Source: Aspidiotus rigidus
Taxonomy: Eukaryota > Arthropoda > Insecta > Hemiptera > Diaspididae
Length of the DNA: 64,000 nucleotides
Assembly (NCBI GenBank): GCA_035079385.1
Contig: JAVHKY010000028.1
Span: 6,696,001 to 6,760,000 of the forward strand
Reading direction: 5' to 3'
The notes beneath the pieces are model-generated. The model saw nothing but the letters and a program-made list of their open reading frames with translations. It was not told where the DNA came from and searched no databases. Of the stretch, positions 10,814 through 22,844 are shown piece by piece. Within the stretch, counting starts at the first letter, position 1; each line of letters starts with the position of its first letter. Position numbers and translations under genes: made by a program.

Positions 10814-11990
10814 TTGCGTGAATATCGAAAACCGGTCAGTACAAGCTATCTTTGGAAGAAATTTATTGGGATCCGTCCAGGCCTTTCAACTCGTCTATAT
10901 AGTCGGAGAGAATCGCCATCGACGAATACACGCTCTCTAAATACATGGATACAATTTTCGGTGACACATTTACCTTGTCGAAGAAAGACTCAGATCCCCT
11001 TTGAAGGACGTGACCTCTTACTCACGGAAACTCACACCGCGTCGTATGACCTGAGTACAGAAACTTTCCGTCGGGCGAAACGAGGCGGTAATTTCTTCCA
11101 CTGGTGTTTCGATTCAGCAGTCAACTCAGATATTCTCATGTATCAGCAATCACGTGACGTAACACAGTTAGACAAACAATTATGCATTACGATGGTGCTC
11201 ACGTTCGTCCTCACTCGTCATAAAGAAATTTCACCTCGCTGCTTTACTGATGGCTGTATTCTGGAAAATACGATGAAAACGCCCAGCGCCGATGAGACCT
11301 CCACCTCATCGTACCTGTTGAAAATGTTCATATATTTCTATCAATGGGTTCATATCACAATTCCAACAACAAAATTCGATCAAATCGCTCGTCAACAATG
11401 AAATCTCGTACTTCACATTCAATGCATGTACCTCAAGGAAACTTTATAGTTATTCCAATCGATATCAAATTGAATGGAGCGCTCTTTAGTCGTAACTCAG
11501 ATTCACTGGCAGTGCGCTGGCAGAGTTCATACATTATCGCAGGTCTCAAGTTAATGTCTAAAACCTGCAACCTCGGTGGTAACATTCGGCCCGAGAATTC
11601 GACGAGCACACTAATGTACATGGTTCATTAAAATGCAGCGAGCAACTTTCACAGATAATATTGGAAGTCTCTGTCAATCGAAGGAATACGTATTATTTCC
11701 AATCTATCGACTTCCATTAGAAACCTCGTATCTGGCGAAACGTCATCACAACAGACTTTGGGGCAATTTTCGTCGAGCTGTCGTGCACTGCACCAAACAA
11801 AAGGTTAACTCAATTGGGAGATCATCTGCAAACGCTCATTCATGTATTTTAATATCATCGTATCGCTGATACTTCGGCCACTAGAATTGTTCTTCGTCAC
11901 CTACTACTTAAATACGCAGAGTGGACAATCCGCATTCGAGGTTTCCCACGAGTTCGTCGACACCGTCACCCACTTCAACACCAGCAGCAA
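10814..11990 (+). pseudogene. Coding-like, frame-broken relic of unknown origin
   Basis: This block is richer in GC than its AT-rich surroundings and has unusually protein-like plus-strand frames: 10814-11401 (195 codons), 11344-11631 (95) and 11633-11869 (78). The composition also switches frame inside the first; for example KYMDTIFGDTFTLSKKDSDP near 10940 sits in another frame from ETFRRAKRGGNFFHWCFDS near 11065. The second holds HVPQGNFIVIPIDIKLNGAL and ends NIRPENSTSTLMYMVH. This is the look of an intronless gene decayed by indels, such as a transposable element or an integrated foreign sequence. I do not recognise the protein and assign no family. Confidence 0.4.
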
Positions 11991-12754
11991 TTGATATTTC
12001 GAGACTCTCGCTGATCGTCCTAAAACATACCTGGAATTCGAAAGAAAGATACTTTTGAACAGAACGCACCGGTTCGGTATTCACGATTAAATTTTGCGAA
12101 AGTTTTATAATGAATTTATAACTGAACGTTCCATATTGTTATGTTCTTTCGTATTTACATATATTTTATATTTTAAGTACACTCTAATATGATCAATTCC
12201 TCTGCGGGTATATTTAGCTAGTAGCTATTCCTATTAACCTGTAAATTGTATTCTTTTTCTTTAGAGGGAGTTGGCATTTTGACGCTCAATTATCCCCATT
12301 TCTGAAATGCTCGAGGCAAATTTTGTATATTAAGTAATGAGCTTAAATGATAAAATGAATTTATAAAGAAACAGGAAAAATCCGAAATGCGTATTTTGAA
12401 AGAAACGTAAATGTATAAAATTAATTCGATCTCAACCTGCGACAAGTTCATTAGAAACCGCTATCGGAACTTCAGAGTCTGTTTTGTACAATTATGTATA
12501 ATTTTTTAGTAAATTTTAGAATAAACGAACTCGGTATACAGAGCTCGGATAACTTTTATTTCCTTTCTATATCGAGTTATATTAAAATTGTTTCGTCTAG
12601 CTCCTGCATCACATGTCAAGGCCATTACGCTCATTATTCATATGTTTAGCTCCGAGGTCGTAGTTGCGCTAATGTTTGCTCAAGAATTCAGGAATTGGGA
12701 GAGTTCAGAAAATACTGTACAGCATAATGAATACTAAAAAAAGTCCCTAAAAAA

Positions 12755-12965
12755 GATGGACGAAATTTTTACGGATCTGTACTTCAAGTTTTCAGACGTT
12801 CTTTCAATTCTGATTTTTTAAAAAAACACAGCGAACGTCTCAAATTAAATCTTCTTTTTTTTTTTTGAAAGATATAAAAATGATAAAAAATCAGGAGACG
12901 TTCTCAGGGCAAAATTTTCAAAATGGTTCACTGTATTTGTTACTCACATATTTCCGTTGTGATTA
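12755..12965 (+). repeat. Dispersed repeat, copy B
   Basis: Matches copy A at 10330-10560 (atggacgaaatttttacgg, then tcaggagacgttctcagggc, then ttgttactcacatatttccg). The pair brackets the coding-like relic at 10.8-12.0 kb in direct orientation, about 2.4 kb apart. Confidence 0.75.
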
Positions 12966-13053
12966 TGGAGCAGACGTCACAAGCTGCGAGAACCAACAAA
13001 TATTTATGAACTTAAGATGTAGAATTATTTATTTAATTAATTACTTTCTCTCC

Positions 13054-13094
13054 ACCCGGTGCTGAGCACTGCCATTGTATACTCAGCATCGGGT
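13054..13094. other. Short GC-rich hairpin
   Basis: acccggtgctgag (13054-13066) pairs with ctcagcatcgggt (13082-13094), 12 of 13 bases, around a 15-base loop. It stands out in AT-rich DNA. No RNA family is recognised. Confidence 0.45.
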
Positions 13095-13654
13095 AATAGG
13101 CAATAAAGTAGCTCCACAGAGTTCGTTCTGAATGGAGAACCAAAAAAAAAAAAAGAAGTTTAACTGAGTCTGTAGCAATAAAACCAAGGAGTAGCCAATG
13201 CCCTCAACAGAATGTACTTGGTAAGTAAAGCGAATTTAAAGTCCGGTACCCTACAAAAGGGCCTTCATTACTTGCCACGCAACGCGGTGAACTGGTTTGC
13301 TCGAACGACAATCCAGTACCCAGTACCCAACAAATAAATATATACACTACACTTGCAGAGCGAGTGGCCATGGACTATAATAATACGAGAACCAGAGCTC
13401 AGCAGCACTTATTGGGCCAATTTGCACTGTCCCAGGTAGATCTAGGACTCAAATCCCTCTTTAAAAAGATAAGAAACGTTAAGGAAGTACTAAGAAAAAT
13501 TTTCATCTCGTATTAAGCTCTGAACTCATTAACACTTACATCACATTATAATATTTGACTCCTGTATTTATGGCGGACACAAGATATAACCTGCAATATG
13601 TACTATAGAGTTCTGCGTCCTGTAAAGATACGTGACAAAAAATAACTCTCTAAC

Positions 13655-13960
13655 GTTCGATCATCCGTTCGATCATCCGTCAGCCGATGGTACGATACCC
13701 ACTCTCAATTTTATCTGAGCCATTTTATGTAGATATCAACAGGGTAGGTACCTCAAAAGACTCTGTAATTTTTGGAAAGGTTGTTAGATTCAAACTACAT
13801 AAGATAACAATAAATGAAAAAAAAAAGTATTTTTATTTTATTTAAAAAAAAAAAAAAAAAAAAACTCCATAAAGTTAGATCTTCCGTCAGCCAATGCTAC
13901 GATACCCACTCTCAATTTCATCTGTGCCATTTTTGCAATTCATCATTTGTTAAGATGAAT
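13655..13960. repeat. Local direct duplication
   Basis: ccgtcagccgatggtacgat followed by acccactctcaattttatct (13676-13716) recurs at 13884-13924 as ccgtcagccaatgctacgat and acccactctcaatttcatct, followed in both by tgccattttt-like sequence. Offset is about 208 bp; a poly-A run lies between. Just before the first copy gttcgatcatcc is itself doubled. Confidence 0.7.
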
Positions 13961-16370
13961 AAGTATAATTTGCAACCTCGGACATATTGTGTTTTAATAG
14001 TGTTATTATCATCATAATTATTTGTAATTTTAAAAAATTGCGAATTACTTCTTTAGAGAATAGGTAAAGATTCTTTCTGGATTTTTCTGATACTTGATGA
14101 AGAAAGATACAAGTAAAAGCTCGATTTTTATATTTTATCTCACCTAATTTTCATATTTTCAAATCAATAAAATGATAATGTTCTGGAATTATAACAATTT
14201 CTCACATTTAACATACAATTACTCAAAAATAAGATAAAAAAAATTTCGTAACAGCCGTGCATTCAAATTTATTCATAACTAGAATCACCTCCTTGAATGG
14301 ATAACAATGGCATATTCAAGAGGAGAGAGGGTTGGTGACACTTCCCCCCCAGAGAAATTTCCAAACACGCCATTGATGAATAATAAATGAATAATGTAAA
14401 CAAGAAATTTAATTTTGTTCAGTAGGCAGTGTTATAAAATAATACTGGAACGCTCGAGATATCGCCTCCAATTGGCGACAATTTCTTCGTCTAAAAAAGG
14501 AGCCGAACTGCTCGACATTTTGCAGGCCAGCGGCTATCGAACCGCTCGTTAGAACAAATATGTGACATAGGGTTCATCTCCATAGCGTGCATGTAGAAAT
14601 GCTCGTCAATCAAGACTTCAAGCGGTTCAAAATAATTTTACAAAAAGAAAAAATATGAACATTAAAAATGATACATGAACATCAAAGAAGTGCATCAAAC
14701 AAAAAAATAAAAAAATTGCGAGAAGAAACTTTTGACCAAAAAATTGATGCATACCTACAAAAGAAAAATGTACAATTAGAAAAGTTTAATAATCTCGAAA
14801 GTTGCAAGCCATGAGACGTATTTATTTATTCACGCAAAATTGTTACATTTTGGCTGAATAAATAAATATGTATCATTATAATCTAAATTGAAAAACTAAA
14901 AATTAAAATGGAAAAATTAATCACAGGAGTAAGACATTAATTGTTTTCATTTTCATAACTTTTCTTCACAAATAATCAATTTTAAATAGGTAATTGAAAA
15001 TGAGTTCCAGGTCTGACGAGATCGTGAAAATTAATTGGGCTTTAACGGTATTGATTCTATCAATTTTTTAATGGTTTCTCCCCTGGTCTGATTAAATTGT
15101 TGACCACACAAACTTATTAAAAAATGTTATAAAAAAATTGAAATAATTGTGAGATCATTATAAAAGTAAGTGAAAAAAGCAAATAATTATAAAATTACGT
15201 GAAAAAAGCAACAAGGAGGGGGAAAAAATTTTTGGGTCTTGAAGGAGGCTCGAACCGGGGTTAAGCACACAAAATTGAGCGTTTAAAAACGCGTAAATGA
15301 AGTTGCTGGCGCGTGTATGAAGATATTGGGATACATTCGATCAAAAAGTATAATACTGTAACAGTCTTCACGGGCAAAAATAAAACTCGACAGGATAAAA
15401 ACTTGAAAAATGCTAAGCAAACATAAAATCTTATAGGTGATACAGAATATGTATCTCAAATTGTACGTAACAACGTACCGTTGGGTAGGAAACTTCTTTT
15501 TTTTTCGCAAATGCATAATTATAGTGGCTCTTAGCTTACCGAGGCAAAAGGCCCAAGAATATAGGGAGTGTTCACAAGGAAACCTCACCAACTTCAATTT
15601 TTCAAATATCTTCAATTATTTGCTTACCAGTAATAATTATTACATCGTACACATGCGCGACATTGTCAATTGAACTCAGTTTGTGTTAAAACTTTGTACG
15701 GACTTCTTGCATAATATTATTATTTCTGCAACTTCTCGTAACACGAAGCGCAATGGTCAAAATAGACCTACTTGAATTTCGCTGTTTCTATCTATTGAAA
15801 AAAAAAATATATATACATACATAGAAATTGTCGTGCACAGTAGATTATTATATTTTATAATTTTTCCAATAATGAAATTTAAAATTACAACTCATACAAT
15901 GGAAAAAGAGTCAATAAATGAAAGAATAATTCTTGCATTATTTCCACTCTTTTCTTTTTTTCTCCCCTTATTTGTTCTTCTGTGAGAACAGGACAGGGTA
16001 TCACCCGTAAGCCCCGCTGCGACGTGGAGGGCTCCACGCACTAGTTGTAACGTACAAGTGGAATGAACCAGTGACCGACATCGTGACTTTTTTTGCGAGG
16101 TCTTCCTTCGATGAGATTTTCTTTGCATTCTCTCTGTTATTGTGACATGTTACCTGCAACAAAGAAAAAAAATATTGAACATCGTAACTTAATTACTCAT
16201 ACGGAAAATGAACAAAAATTCAATTCGAGCACACTCAGCAAAAGATACCCACATTGTAGGAGAATTTTTTGGATATTTTACTACTTCAGGAAATTTTTTT
16301 CGATATTTTAACAATGAAAAGGGAATAACATACGTGGATATTTCACATACTGATGGAGGCGGATAAAATA
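13961..16370. other. AT-rich non-coding stretch
   Basis: Frames at 15283-15615 (minus) and 15892-16128 (minus) show no recognisable domain. A tRNA B-box-like ggttcgagcc lies on the minus strand near 15250, but no A-box or cloverleaf could be drawn. No other structure was seen. Confidence 0.45.
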
Positions 16371-16383
16371 CCTGCCTCTACTC

Positions 16384-16576
16384 CAGTGGCGGATTAAGCC
16401 TTCTGCCGCTTCGAAGCATTTTCCAATGGGCCGCTCCCGTAAAGTAAATTTTTCAATTTTTCTATTCTTCACACGCATGATTCATCGTATTTTTCATTTT
16501 TCGTTCAATTTGCCGTCCCCAAAAATTTGCCGCTGGAAGTACGTGCTTCCTATGCGTCTAGGGTAATACGCCACTG
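16384..16576. mobile_element. hAT-type MITE, 193 bp, with 8-bp target duplication
   Basis: Begins cagtggcggattaag and ends taatacgccactg, giving terminal inverted repeats. It is flanked by an exact 8-bp duplication ctctactc at 16376-16383 and 16577-16584. An 8-bp duplication with short C-A-G-t-g-type termini is the signature of hAT-superfamily insertions. There is no coding capacity, so movement would need a transposase elsewhere. Confidence 0.9.
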
Positions 16577-16592
16577 CTCTACTCATTATACA

Positions 16593-16748
16593 CAGTGGCG
16601 GATTTAAGGTCTCAAACATCAGGGTCACTCGACAAAATACCGCTCCCTTTGAATTTTTTTTTTTTCATGTGAGCTTTTCATAATTTTTTCTTCAAAATTT
16701 GCCGCCCTGGGCAGTAGCCCATGTTGTCCATCCGTAAATCCGCCACTG
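16593..16748. mobile_element. Second MITE of the same family, 156 bp
   Basis: Begins cagtggcggatttaag and ends gtaaatccgccactg, a near-perfect 14-15-bp terminal inverted repeat, with interior words (gccgc, ttcaatttgccg-like) shared with the element 17 bp upstream. The flanks attataca and ataaagtt do not match, so its target duplication is lost or the junction was rearranged. Confidence 0.8.
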
Positions 16749-16750
16749 AT

Positions 16751-17225
16751 AAAGTTATTCTGGGAATGAAAGGTACTTACTTGTTCTTCGATGAAATCTA
16801 TATATGAGCAATGATAATGGAATTTCTCTAAGGACTTAACTATATTCCTATTTCTCTTTGACGAAAAGCTGGAGGTAAGATACTCTAGAGAAAATTGGCG
16901 AAATGAAATACAAAAGACGCTTCCTCTTCGATACCTAGAAGGCTGAGATTGAGAAAATTTGCGGAATGAAAAACAAGTTACAGAAAAGTTATTCTGGAAA
17001 TGAAAGGTACCTTTCTACATGTTCTTATAGATGAAATCAATACGTGCAATGATGATTAAATTTCTCCAAGGACTTAGATTCCTATTTCTCTTTGACGACA
17101 AGCTAGGTATGACAGTCCGGAGAATAATTGGCGCAAAATGAAACATGAAAAACGCTACGCTTTTTCTTCGATGGAAGGCTGAGGTTGAGAAAATTTGCGG
17201 AATGAAAAACACTTTACAGAAACTG
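16751..17225. repeat. Direct tandem duplication, unit about 233 bp
   Basis: aagttattctgggaatgaaa at 16752 recurs near 16986, and the match continues through cctatttctctttgacga to gagaaaatttgcggaatgaa and ttacagaaa. Divergence is clearly higher than in the BTB or innexin arrays, so it is older. Confidence 0.85.
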
Positions 17226-17989
17226 TTGATCTTAGTTGATCGCAGGCGCATGACGAAGAAATGAAAGTTGAGACGTCCACTGTACCTGTCTTTTTGCTTC
17301 CATCGAAACAGTGAACAATATATCACTTTCTGTATTAGAAATTGTGTTTCCTCTGATAATTCGATTCGGTCACGTTTGAATGTGCAGGGACAATATGAAA
17401 TTCGCCCACCTTTGTCAAGAGGTTCGATCTCGCCATGTCGTTCGTTACAGTCATTTGCTCTGACTTTAGCATTCGAGAATTAACTTGAAATTCTCACATA
17501 AATTCTCGCATCCTTATCCTAAATAATCTATATCATCGATGAAGATGATAATATAATCGACTAATAGGGCCTATAGTGCCTATATACAAGTGAAAACCTG
17601 TCACTAATACAGACATTTGTAATCGATCGATTTCATTTCAAATGATGAACCATAAGGGTAGGTCAAGTTAGTCTAATTAAAGCGGTAATTTTTTTTTGTA
17701 GTTGGTACTAGTTTGATGCAGCAGAACCTGTTTCAATCGAGATATAGAGCTTCATTATAGGATTTTCGTGCGCCAATTGATTTTCAATCCAGGTAAGATA
17801 TAATCTTAGAGCCCATCAACGTTTAAAGAAATACGTACCGCCTATAAGGATTCTCTGAAACAAGAAAGTCGAATCTGAACGTTGATACCTAAGTATAATG
17901 ATTTGTACATAATTTTTCTTACTTCTTGTACACATATGCGGTTCAAGTAAGTACGATAAAACAAAAATTTGAGAAAATTGACACTCTTT

Positions 17990-18640
17990 CTGCCGGATTT
18001 AGTGAACTTTAGAATAAAATAAATCGAATTCAAATTTTGATACGGTCTATATAAGTATTCTCCTGTACTCTTGATCTTATATTATTTTTTCGTGCGTTTT
18101 GTTATATTTACCTAGTCCACAATAGTTAAAACGATCGAATTCTTACCTTGATTCTCTATAGGTATAAGGATTGAAGAATATCAATTTTGATGTACGTATT
18201 CTCCTATACTCTGCACTCTAAAATATTTTCATGCTTAGTTCTGGACTATAGTTCACGATGTGACTTACATTTGGAAAAATTAATCTTTTTCACTCAAGTT
18301 CTATGAAAGATGGAAACAAAAATCGAATTAAAATTTTTTTTCTGTTTCGTCCTGTAACCAAATTTCGGATTCAGCCTCTTCACCCTGATTCTGTAGGTAC
18401 CTAAGCATTGAAGAATTTCAATTTTGATGTAGGTCTATTCTCCTGTACTCCTCCCTAATGATGTTTTCACGCTTAGTTCTAGGGCTCTAGTTCGTGATAT
18501 GACTTAAATTTGGAAAACTAAATCCTCTTCACCCTGGTTCTATAAAAAATGAAATAAAAATCGAATTAAAATTTTGATACAGAATACTATTTCCCTATTT
18601 CGTTCTGTAACATTTTTATACTCTTTGTGACTAGTTCACA
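17990..18640. repeat. Degenerate tandem repeat, period about 235-240 bp
   Basis: Recurring blocks include attgaagaatatcaattttg (about 18170) and attgaagaatttcaattttg (about 18407), gtattctcctatactc and ctattctcctgtactc, and aaatcgaattaaaatttt. A weaker partial unit starts near 17990. Two clear units and one partial unit are present. Confidence 0.7.
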
Positions 18641-20093
18641 ACGTGACTTTTTGTGACGATTGAGAATCGTCTTCTCGTACTGCAATTTGTATTTGGTGCA
18701 CCATCGGCATCCGAGAATTTTTCAACCAAGACTCTTGAACGTATTCTTCACGATTTTCTTGTTAATTTTTCGACTAATTCAACTCAAATTTGTGAGAGTT
18801 GAACTCTTCTGCGCTGGATCCTGTAAAGAGACAAAAATTTCTTAATTTAGACTTCAATTCCTGATGTTTTGTATTCGTGTTCCACCATTCAAATTCGGGA
18901 AGATTGAGCTTTCTCTGTGCTGAAATCGCTATTCGTCCTTCCGAAAAATGTATCCTGCTAAACCACCGTCTACTACCTACGAGTAGTTGGATGTGTTGTC
19001 ATGGTACACGATAATTTTGTTCTTTTTGCGTCTGATATAGCCTAGGTATCGAAATGGTTCAAATTTTTAAAATCAAACTTCTACGCGGTGATTCTGAAAA
19101 TGTCGAAAAAATTATTTTTAATGTTTAAAATGCGATAGGTACGTTCGTTCTGTAGATATTGAAACTAGACTCTCATTTACACTTGCCAATTATCTTCGCC
19201 AGTCCCATGGTTCGAATTTGATGATGGAATTCGTATTTTATACGTATACGCCGAAAATCTTTTCGCACTATAGATTTCCAAGCACTCGAACTTTTTTTTT
19301 CTGGTCTTTATTCGATATAGGTTACGGTTACCTATATAATCAATCAGTTTGAGATGAGGGTACCCTCTTTCCATTAATATGTTTTTGAGCTTTTTGAGGC
19401 AAGCCTCTCTATGCTTGAATGATCAATTTGTATTTCAACTATCATCCAGAAAATCGATCGAGATACATTTCGATAAGCTCTTAAGTGTACATGCTGTACA
19501 ATTTCTTCTGTGATACCACCAACAAGCTAAAAAAATAACCGAAGTGAAATTTTAATTGACCAATAGGGTATTAACACATACCAAAATGATGTTGATGAAA
19601 GTTTGGAAGGAGGTCATATCAAAGAATTTTACTAAGAGAGGTATGTCCGAGTCACATGAACGTGATTCTGCGTCACATTTTTCCCGTGATAACGAAAGTT
19701 TTCTTGGGCGTCGGGTATAGGGAGGGTGCATTTCAAGATGTGCTGTGGTCAGCGTTAGGATACACATATCCATGACTCACGACTCACGAGTGATGATTCG
19801 GCTGTATGTTTAAGCTCTGACTCAACTTTATTTTTCCTCTACTGAGATTCTTTCAACCATTTTGAATTCATATTCTCTTTCGCAGGCGTTCGTTTCAGTC
19901 CTTCTCGTAGTTCTTTGGCAAATTAAAAATTTTTACTGACTTTTTCTTGATTTGAATGTTAAATTCTCGCATTCTTATTTCGTCGCTACCATTTCTCGCT
20001 TTAATAGACTAGATTTTATGAGCCTTTCGTGTCAAATTTAACTTTAACTGTCTTCTCGCTTTCGTATGGACTCTAATGGAAACGTATTCAAAA

Positions 20094-20128
20094 ATGGCGG
20101 ACTCACAGCTTACGAATTTGGATCAGAG
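20094..20128 (+). CDS. Candidate short first coding exon
   Basis: ATGGCGGACTCACAG opens a frame MADSQLTNLDQ ending at ...CAGAG with a consensus 5' splice site gtaagc at 20129. The ATG has an A at -3 and lies at the edge of a CpG-richer stretch. No downstream exon could be joined to it in this window, so this is a suggestion only. Confidence 0.25.
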
Positions 20129-21191
20129 GTAAGCTTTTTTCAGCAAGTTTTCTTTTTTGGTTTATTTTGTTTTCTAGACTAATTATCATATTTTACGAGA
20201 GTCTGTATGGTGAAGTGATGAAAATATAGTACGAGAAGAAATCGTAATTCGCAACGTCGCGTCGTCTCGGTTTAAGAAATAGGCCTAATTCGACCCGTTC
20301 GAGGAAGTAAGAACGAAGAAATTGTACTCGCGATTACTTTTACGGAGAGAACAGCCTTCGAGATTATTTTTTTGTCATATTATTTACGTTTTATTGGGCT
20401 AATTAATGCACACGGTATAGGCCCTATAACGATTGCGAGATGTTATGACATACGACGTTACGACGTAATTAAATCTTTTTGGCCGCCATCTTGGTTCGAA
20501 GTGTTCTTTCCGAAAGGAATGAGAAAGGCGCATGAGAAACAGTTTTAGTCATTTTCAATTATGAGTAAATTTTCATCAATCGTATTTTTCCGTAAGAAAT
20601 ATTGACATATTTTACTTCGATTATTAAATAAGTACGTCATAGAAGTGCGTAGGTATATTCGAGTGTAGTTGTTTTTGTAGAGAAAAACTGTTACATTATC
20701 ATTTTCTATTTAGATCCTCTTGTCTCATTTTTTATTAATTTGATCATCAAATTCGTTGTAGAAGTCGGTATGTTCGTTCGAATGAGGTGTACGATGTAAA
20801 GTATTGAGTTGGGATGAAGGCATGAAAAAGAGATTTAGTTTTCTTTTTTAAGAATGAATATTTCTCATTAATTTTTCTTTTTTCGTAAGGAATATAGTTA
20901 AGTATATTTTTCAACGTCAATTTTGTTATATTTCCTATTCGTACTCGATAGCATATTCGATATAATATTATTGCGTAGGTATTACAGGACTTGACGATTA
21001 AATTCTCATTTTCTATTTTTCCCTTCGAGAACAGAATGCAGCGCGCTCAAGAGATCTTAGATGTTCGGGCGCGTTCAAAGGTCATTCGAATTTTTCATTG
21101 CCTATATCGAAATTACGTGAAAAATAGATGTACACGGTGGAAGAAGAGAGATGAACCACCGTACAATGTATTGAACCGAACGGTAGCCAAT

Positions 21192-21202
21192 TGCGCATGC
21201 GC
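21192..21202. promoter_or_regulatory. NRF-1 / ewg-type palindromic site
   Basis: tgcgcatgcgc is the exact consensus of the NRF-1 family site. One exact 11-bp match in AT-rich DNA is uncommon; function is inference. Confidence 0.45.
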
Positions 21203-22046
21203 CATGACAATATTTCAAGGAGAAACGAAGAACGCGTTCGAGACGAGAACATTCGAACCTAATTGTGCGTACAACAACGCGTGCCGCCATTTTGCGATTG
21301 ATTTATAACGTAGATGCGCAGCTATAATGGAAACGACGCGCTGGTGAGTTTCTTTCATCGTACACAGGTCTGAACTTCGAGCATATTTTCGACCAAGCGT
21401 ATTCTTATCGTTCTTTCATGATACTTTGAGCTCCAGCAATATTTTTCATAGCATTGTAACATTTACGATAATAGAAATTTCAAAATTCATCTTTGGACCT
21501 TTGAAATAGTACCAAGCTCTAATCGCATCAGTCCTGAGTTCGATGAATTGATTTTATGATGAATTTATCGAAAAAGTAGTAGCGTAAATTACCTATACTT
21601 CCTGCGAAAAACTGGACGAAAATCATTTACGGTGAAATTTCACCACTACGTATTAAAATAACGATCGAACGATTCGTTATCGTAAAATACTCGTATTTTT
21701 TACTTTGAAAGTTTTCGGTGCTATATCGGCAAATTATAGTATTTTTCATTTTTTCGCACAAAGTATAACATGTAGGTGGTGTGAAGTGAAATGGCGGGAA
21801 GGGGCACTCAGCGTGTTTCGTTTTCATCGAGAAAAATCATATAAAGAAAAATTGATAGGCGCTCGAATTTTCCCTGTGCACAAATGGTAGGAATCGCTGT
21901 GTATACACAGTCAAAGTCACTTTTGATCGGTAAATATTACCACCCCTGCAAATGTAAATACCATACGGTTGAGGCAATATTTACGGAAACAACAATGATT
22001 TTTTCTGTACACACAGATATTTCTATATACCATAGTAGTTTATGAA

Positions 22047-22117
22047 GATCTATCTGTACAAAGGGCGTCCGATCAATGTATTTCTTATGAGACGGACGCC
22101 CTTTGTACAGATAGATC
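22047..22117. other. Perfect 25-bp-stem hairpin
   Basis: 22047-22071 (starts gatctatctgtacaaagg) and 22093-22117 (ends tttgtacagatagatc) are exact reverse complements over 25 bp around a 21-base loop. The size resembles a microRNA-type precursor, but perfect arms are also seen in tiny foldback MITEs. No target duplication is evident. Confidence 0.7.
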
Positions 22118-22136
22118 CTCACATACAGGGGAAATT

Positions 22137-22451
22137 TCAACAAAGAGCTTCTAGTGTTCTACAGTAATTTTTTCTACAATTTTTCTCAGCCAACTTATCC
22201 CTCATAACGCGCGTGTATTCGGCTTTCCAGTATTCTATATTGTATGTACTTATTATCTTATGTGTTAACAACCTGATTTTATGACGACCTCCCTTGAATG
22301 AAAATAAGTATGCAGCCCAGCAACACACCCATAAGATCAGTGTTATAAGAAACACTACCAGATTGATAACGTGTACAGGAAAATAAGTATATGCGATATA
22401 GAATACTGAAAAAGCGTAAGGCTCTCCCCCTATATCATATTGCATACTCAT
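22137..22451 (-). CDS. Unrecognised membrane-protein-like frame
   Basis: A 104-codon minus-strand frame contains a long hydrophobic stretch (FPVHVINLVVFLITLILWVC, continuing CWAAYLFSF) that would make one or two membrane helices, followed by a basic tail. It starts near MQYDIGGEPYAF, and a related start (MQYDVREESYKR) occurs on the plus strand at 22847, on the other side of the foldback element, in inverted orientation. I cannot name the family. It may be an exon of a diverged membrane receptor or a relic. Confidence 0.3.
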   Translation of the reverse strand: MSMQYDIGGEPYAFSVFYIAYTYFPVHVINLVVFLITLILWVCCWAAYLFSFKGGRHKIRLLTHKIISTYNIEYWKAEYTRVMRDKLAEKNCRKNYCRTLEALC

Positions 22452-22610
22452 TTGCCTGATTCTTATTGTGATGGTACTTATTTAACATTGCGGTCTCATG
22501 GCAGAAGAACGAATTGAATACACACAATACTAGCGTATCTATTCTCCTGCCAAAAAAACAATGTGAAGCAGGTACCCTGTACAATACGAATCAGGCAAGC
22601 AAGTGTACGT

Positions 22611-22844
22611 CACTGAGAAAAAAAAAATAGTTTGAATGACTACTGATTATAGTTCCGGTGCTCTGCTCTGCAAAAAATAGTCAAATTGTCTATAAAAAAT
22701 AGTGAAGACGAATAAATTTTATCAATATTCAAAACTTTTTATCGTAAGTTGAGCTATTTTTTGTAGTCAATTTGACCATTGTTTGCAGAGCAGAGCACCA
22801 GAACTATAATCAGTAGTCATTCAAACTATTTTTTTTTCTCAGTG
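22611..22844. mobile_element. Foldback MITE with about 80-bp inverted arms
   Basis: Begins cactgagaaaaaaa and ends tttttttctcagtg. The arms 22611-22691 and 22764-22844 are nearly perfect inverted repeats (a few mismatches), separated by about 70 bp of AT-rich DNA. No clear target duplication is seen. It has no coding capacity, and the superfamily is not assigned. Confidence 0.85.

Larger units (their letters stand above)
20060..21345. promoter_or_regulatory. CpG-richer promoter-like region with NRF-1/ewg and YY1/pho-type motifs
   Basis: CG dinucleotides are visibly denser here than in the AT-rich flanks. A perfect palindrome tgcgcatgcgc at 21192-21202 matches the NRF-1 (Drosophila erect wing) consensus. 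gccgccatcttgg near 20483 and gccgccattttg near 21282 match the YY1/pleiohomeotic type (AAGATGGCGGC, minus strand). Two ATG-plus-GT-splice candidates flank it: ATGGCGGAC at 20094 and ATGGAAACGACGCGCTG followed by gtgagt at about 21327. Together they suggest a housekeeping-type promoter with a gene running rightward, but no later exon is visible. Confidence 0.4.

Noticed and set aside
15235..15300. tRNA gene on the minus strand
   Set aside because: A B-box-like word is present, but no A-box, acceptor stem or cloverleaf can be formed.
20991..21308. 105-codon plus-strand frame
   Set aside because: Lies in the promoter-like island, has no domain, and an overlapping minus frame is equally long; better explained by base composition.
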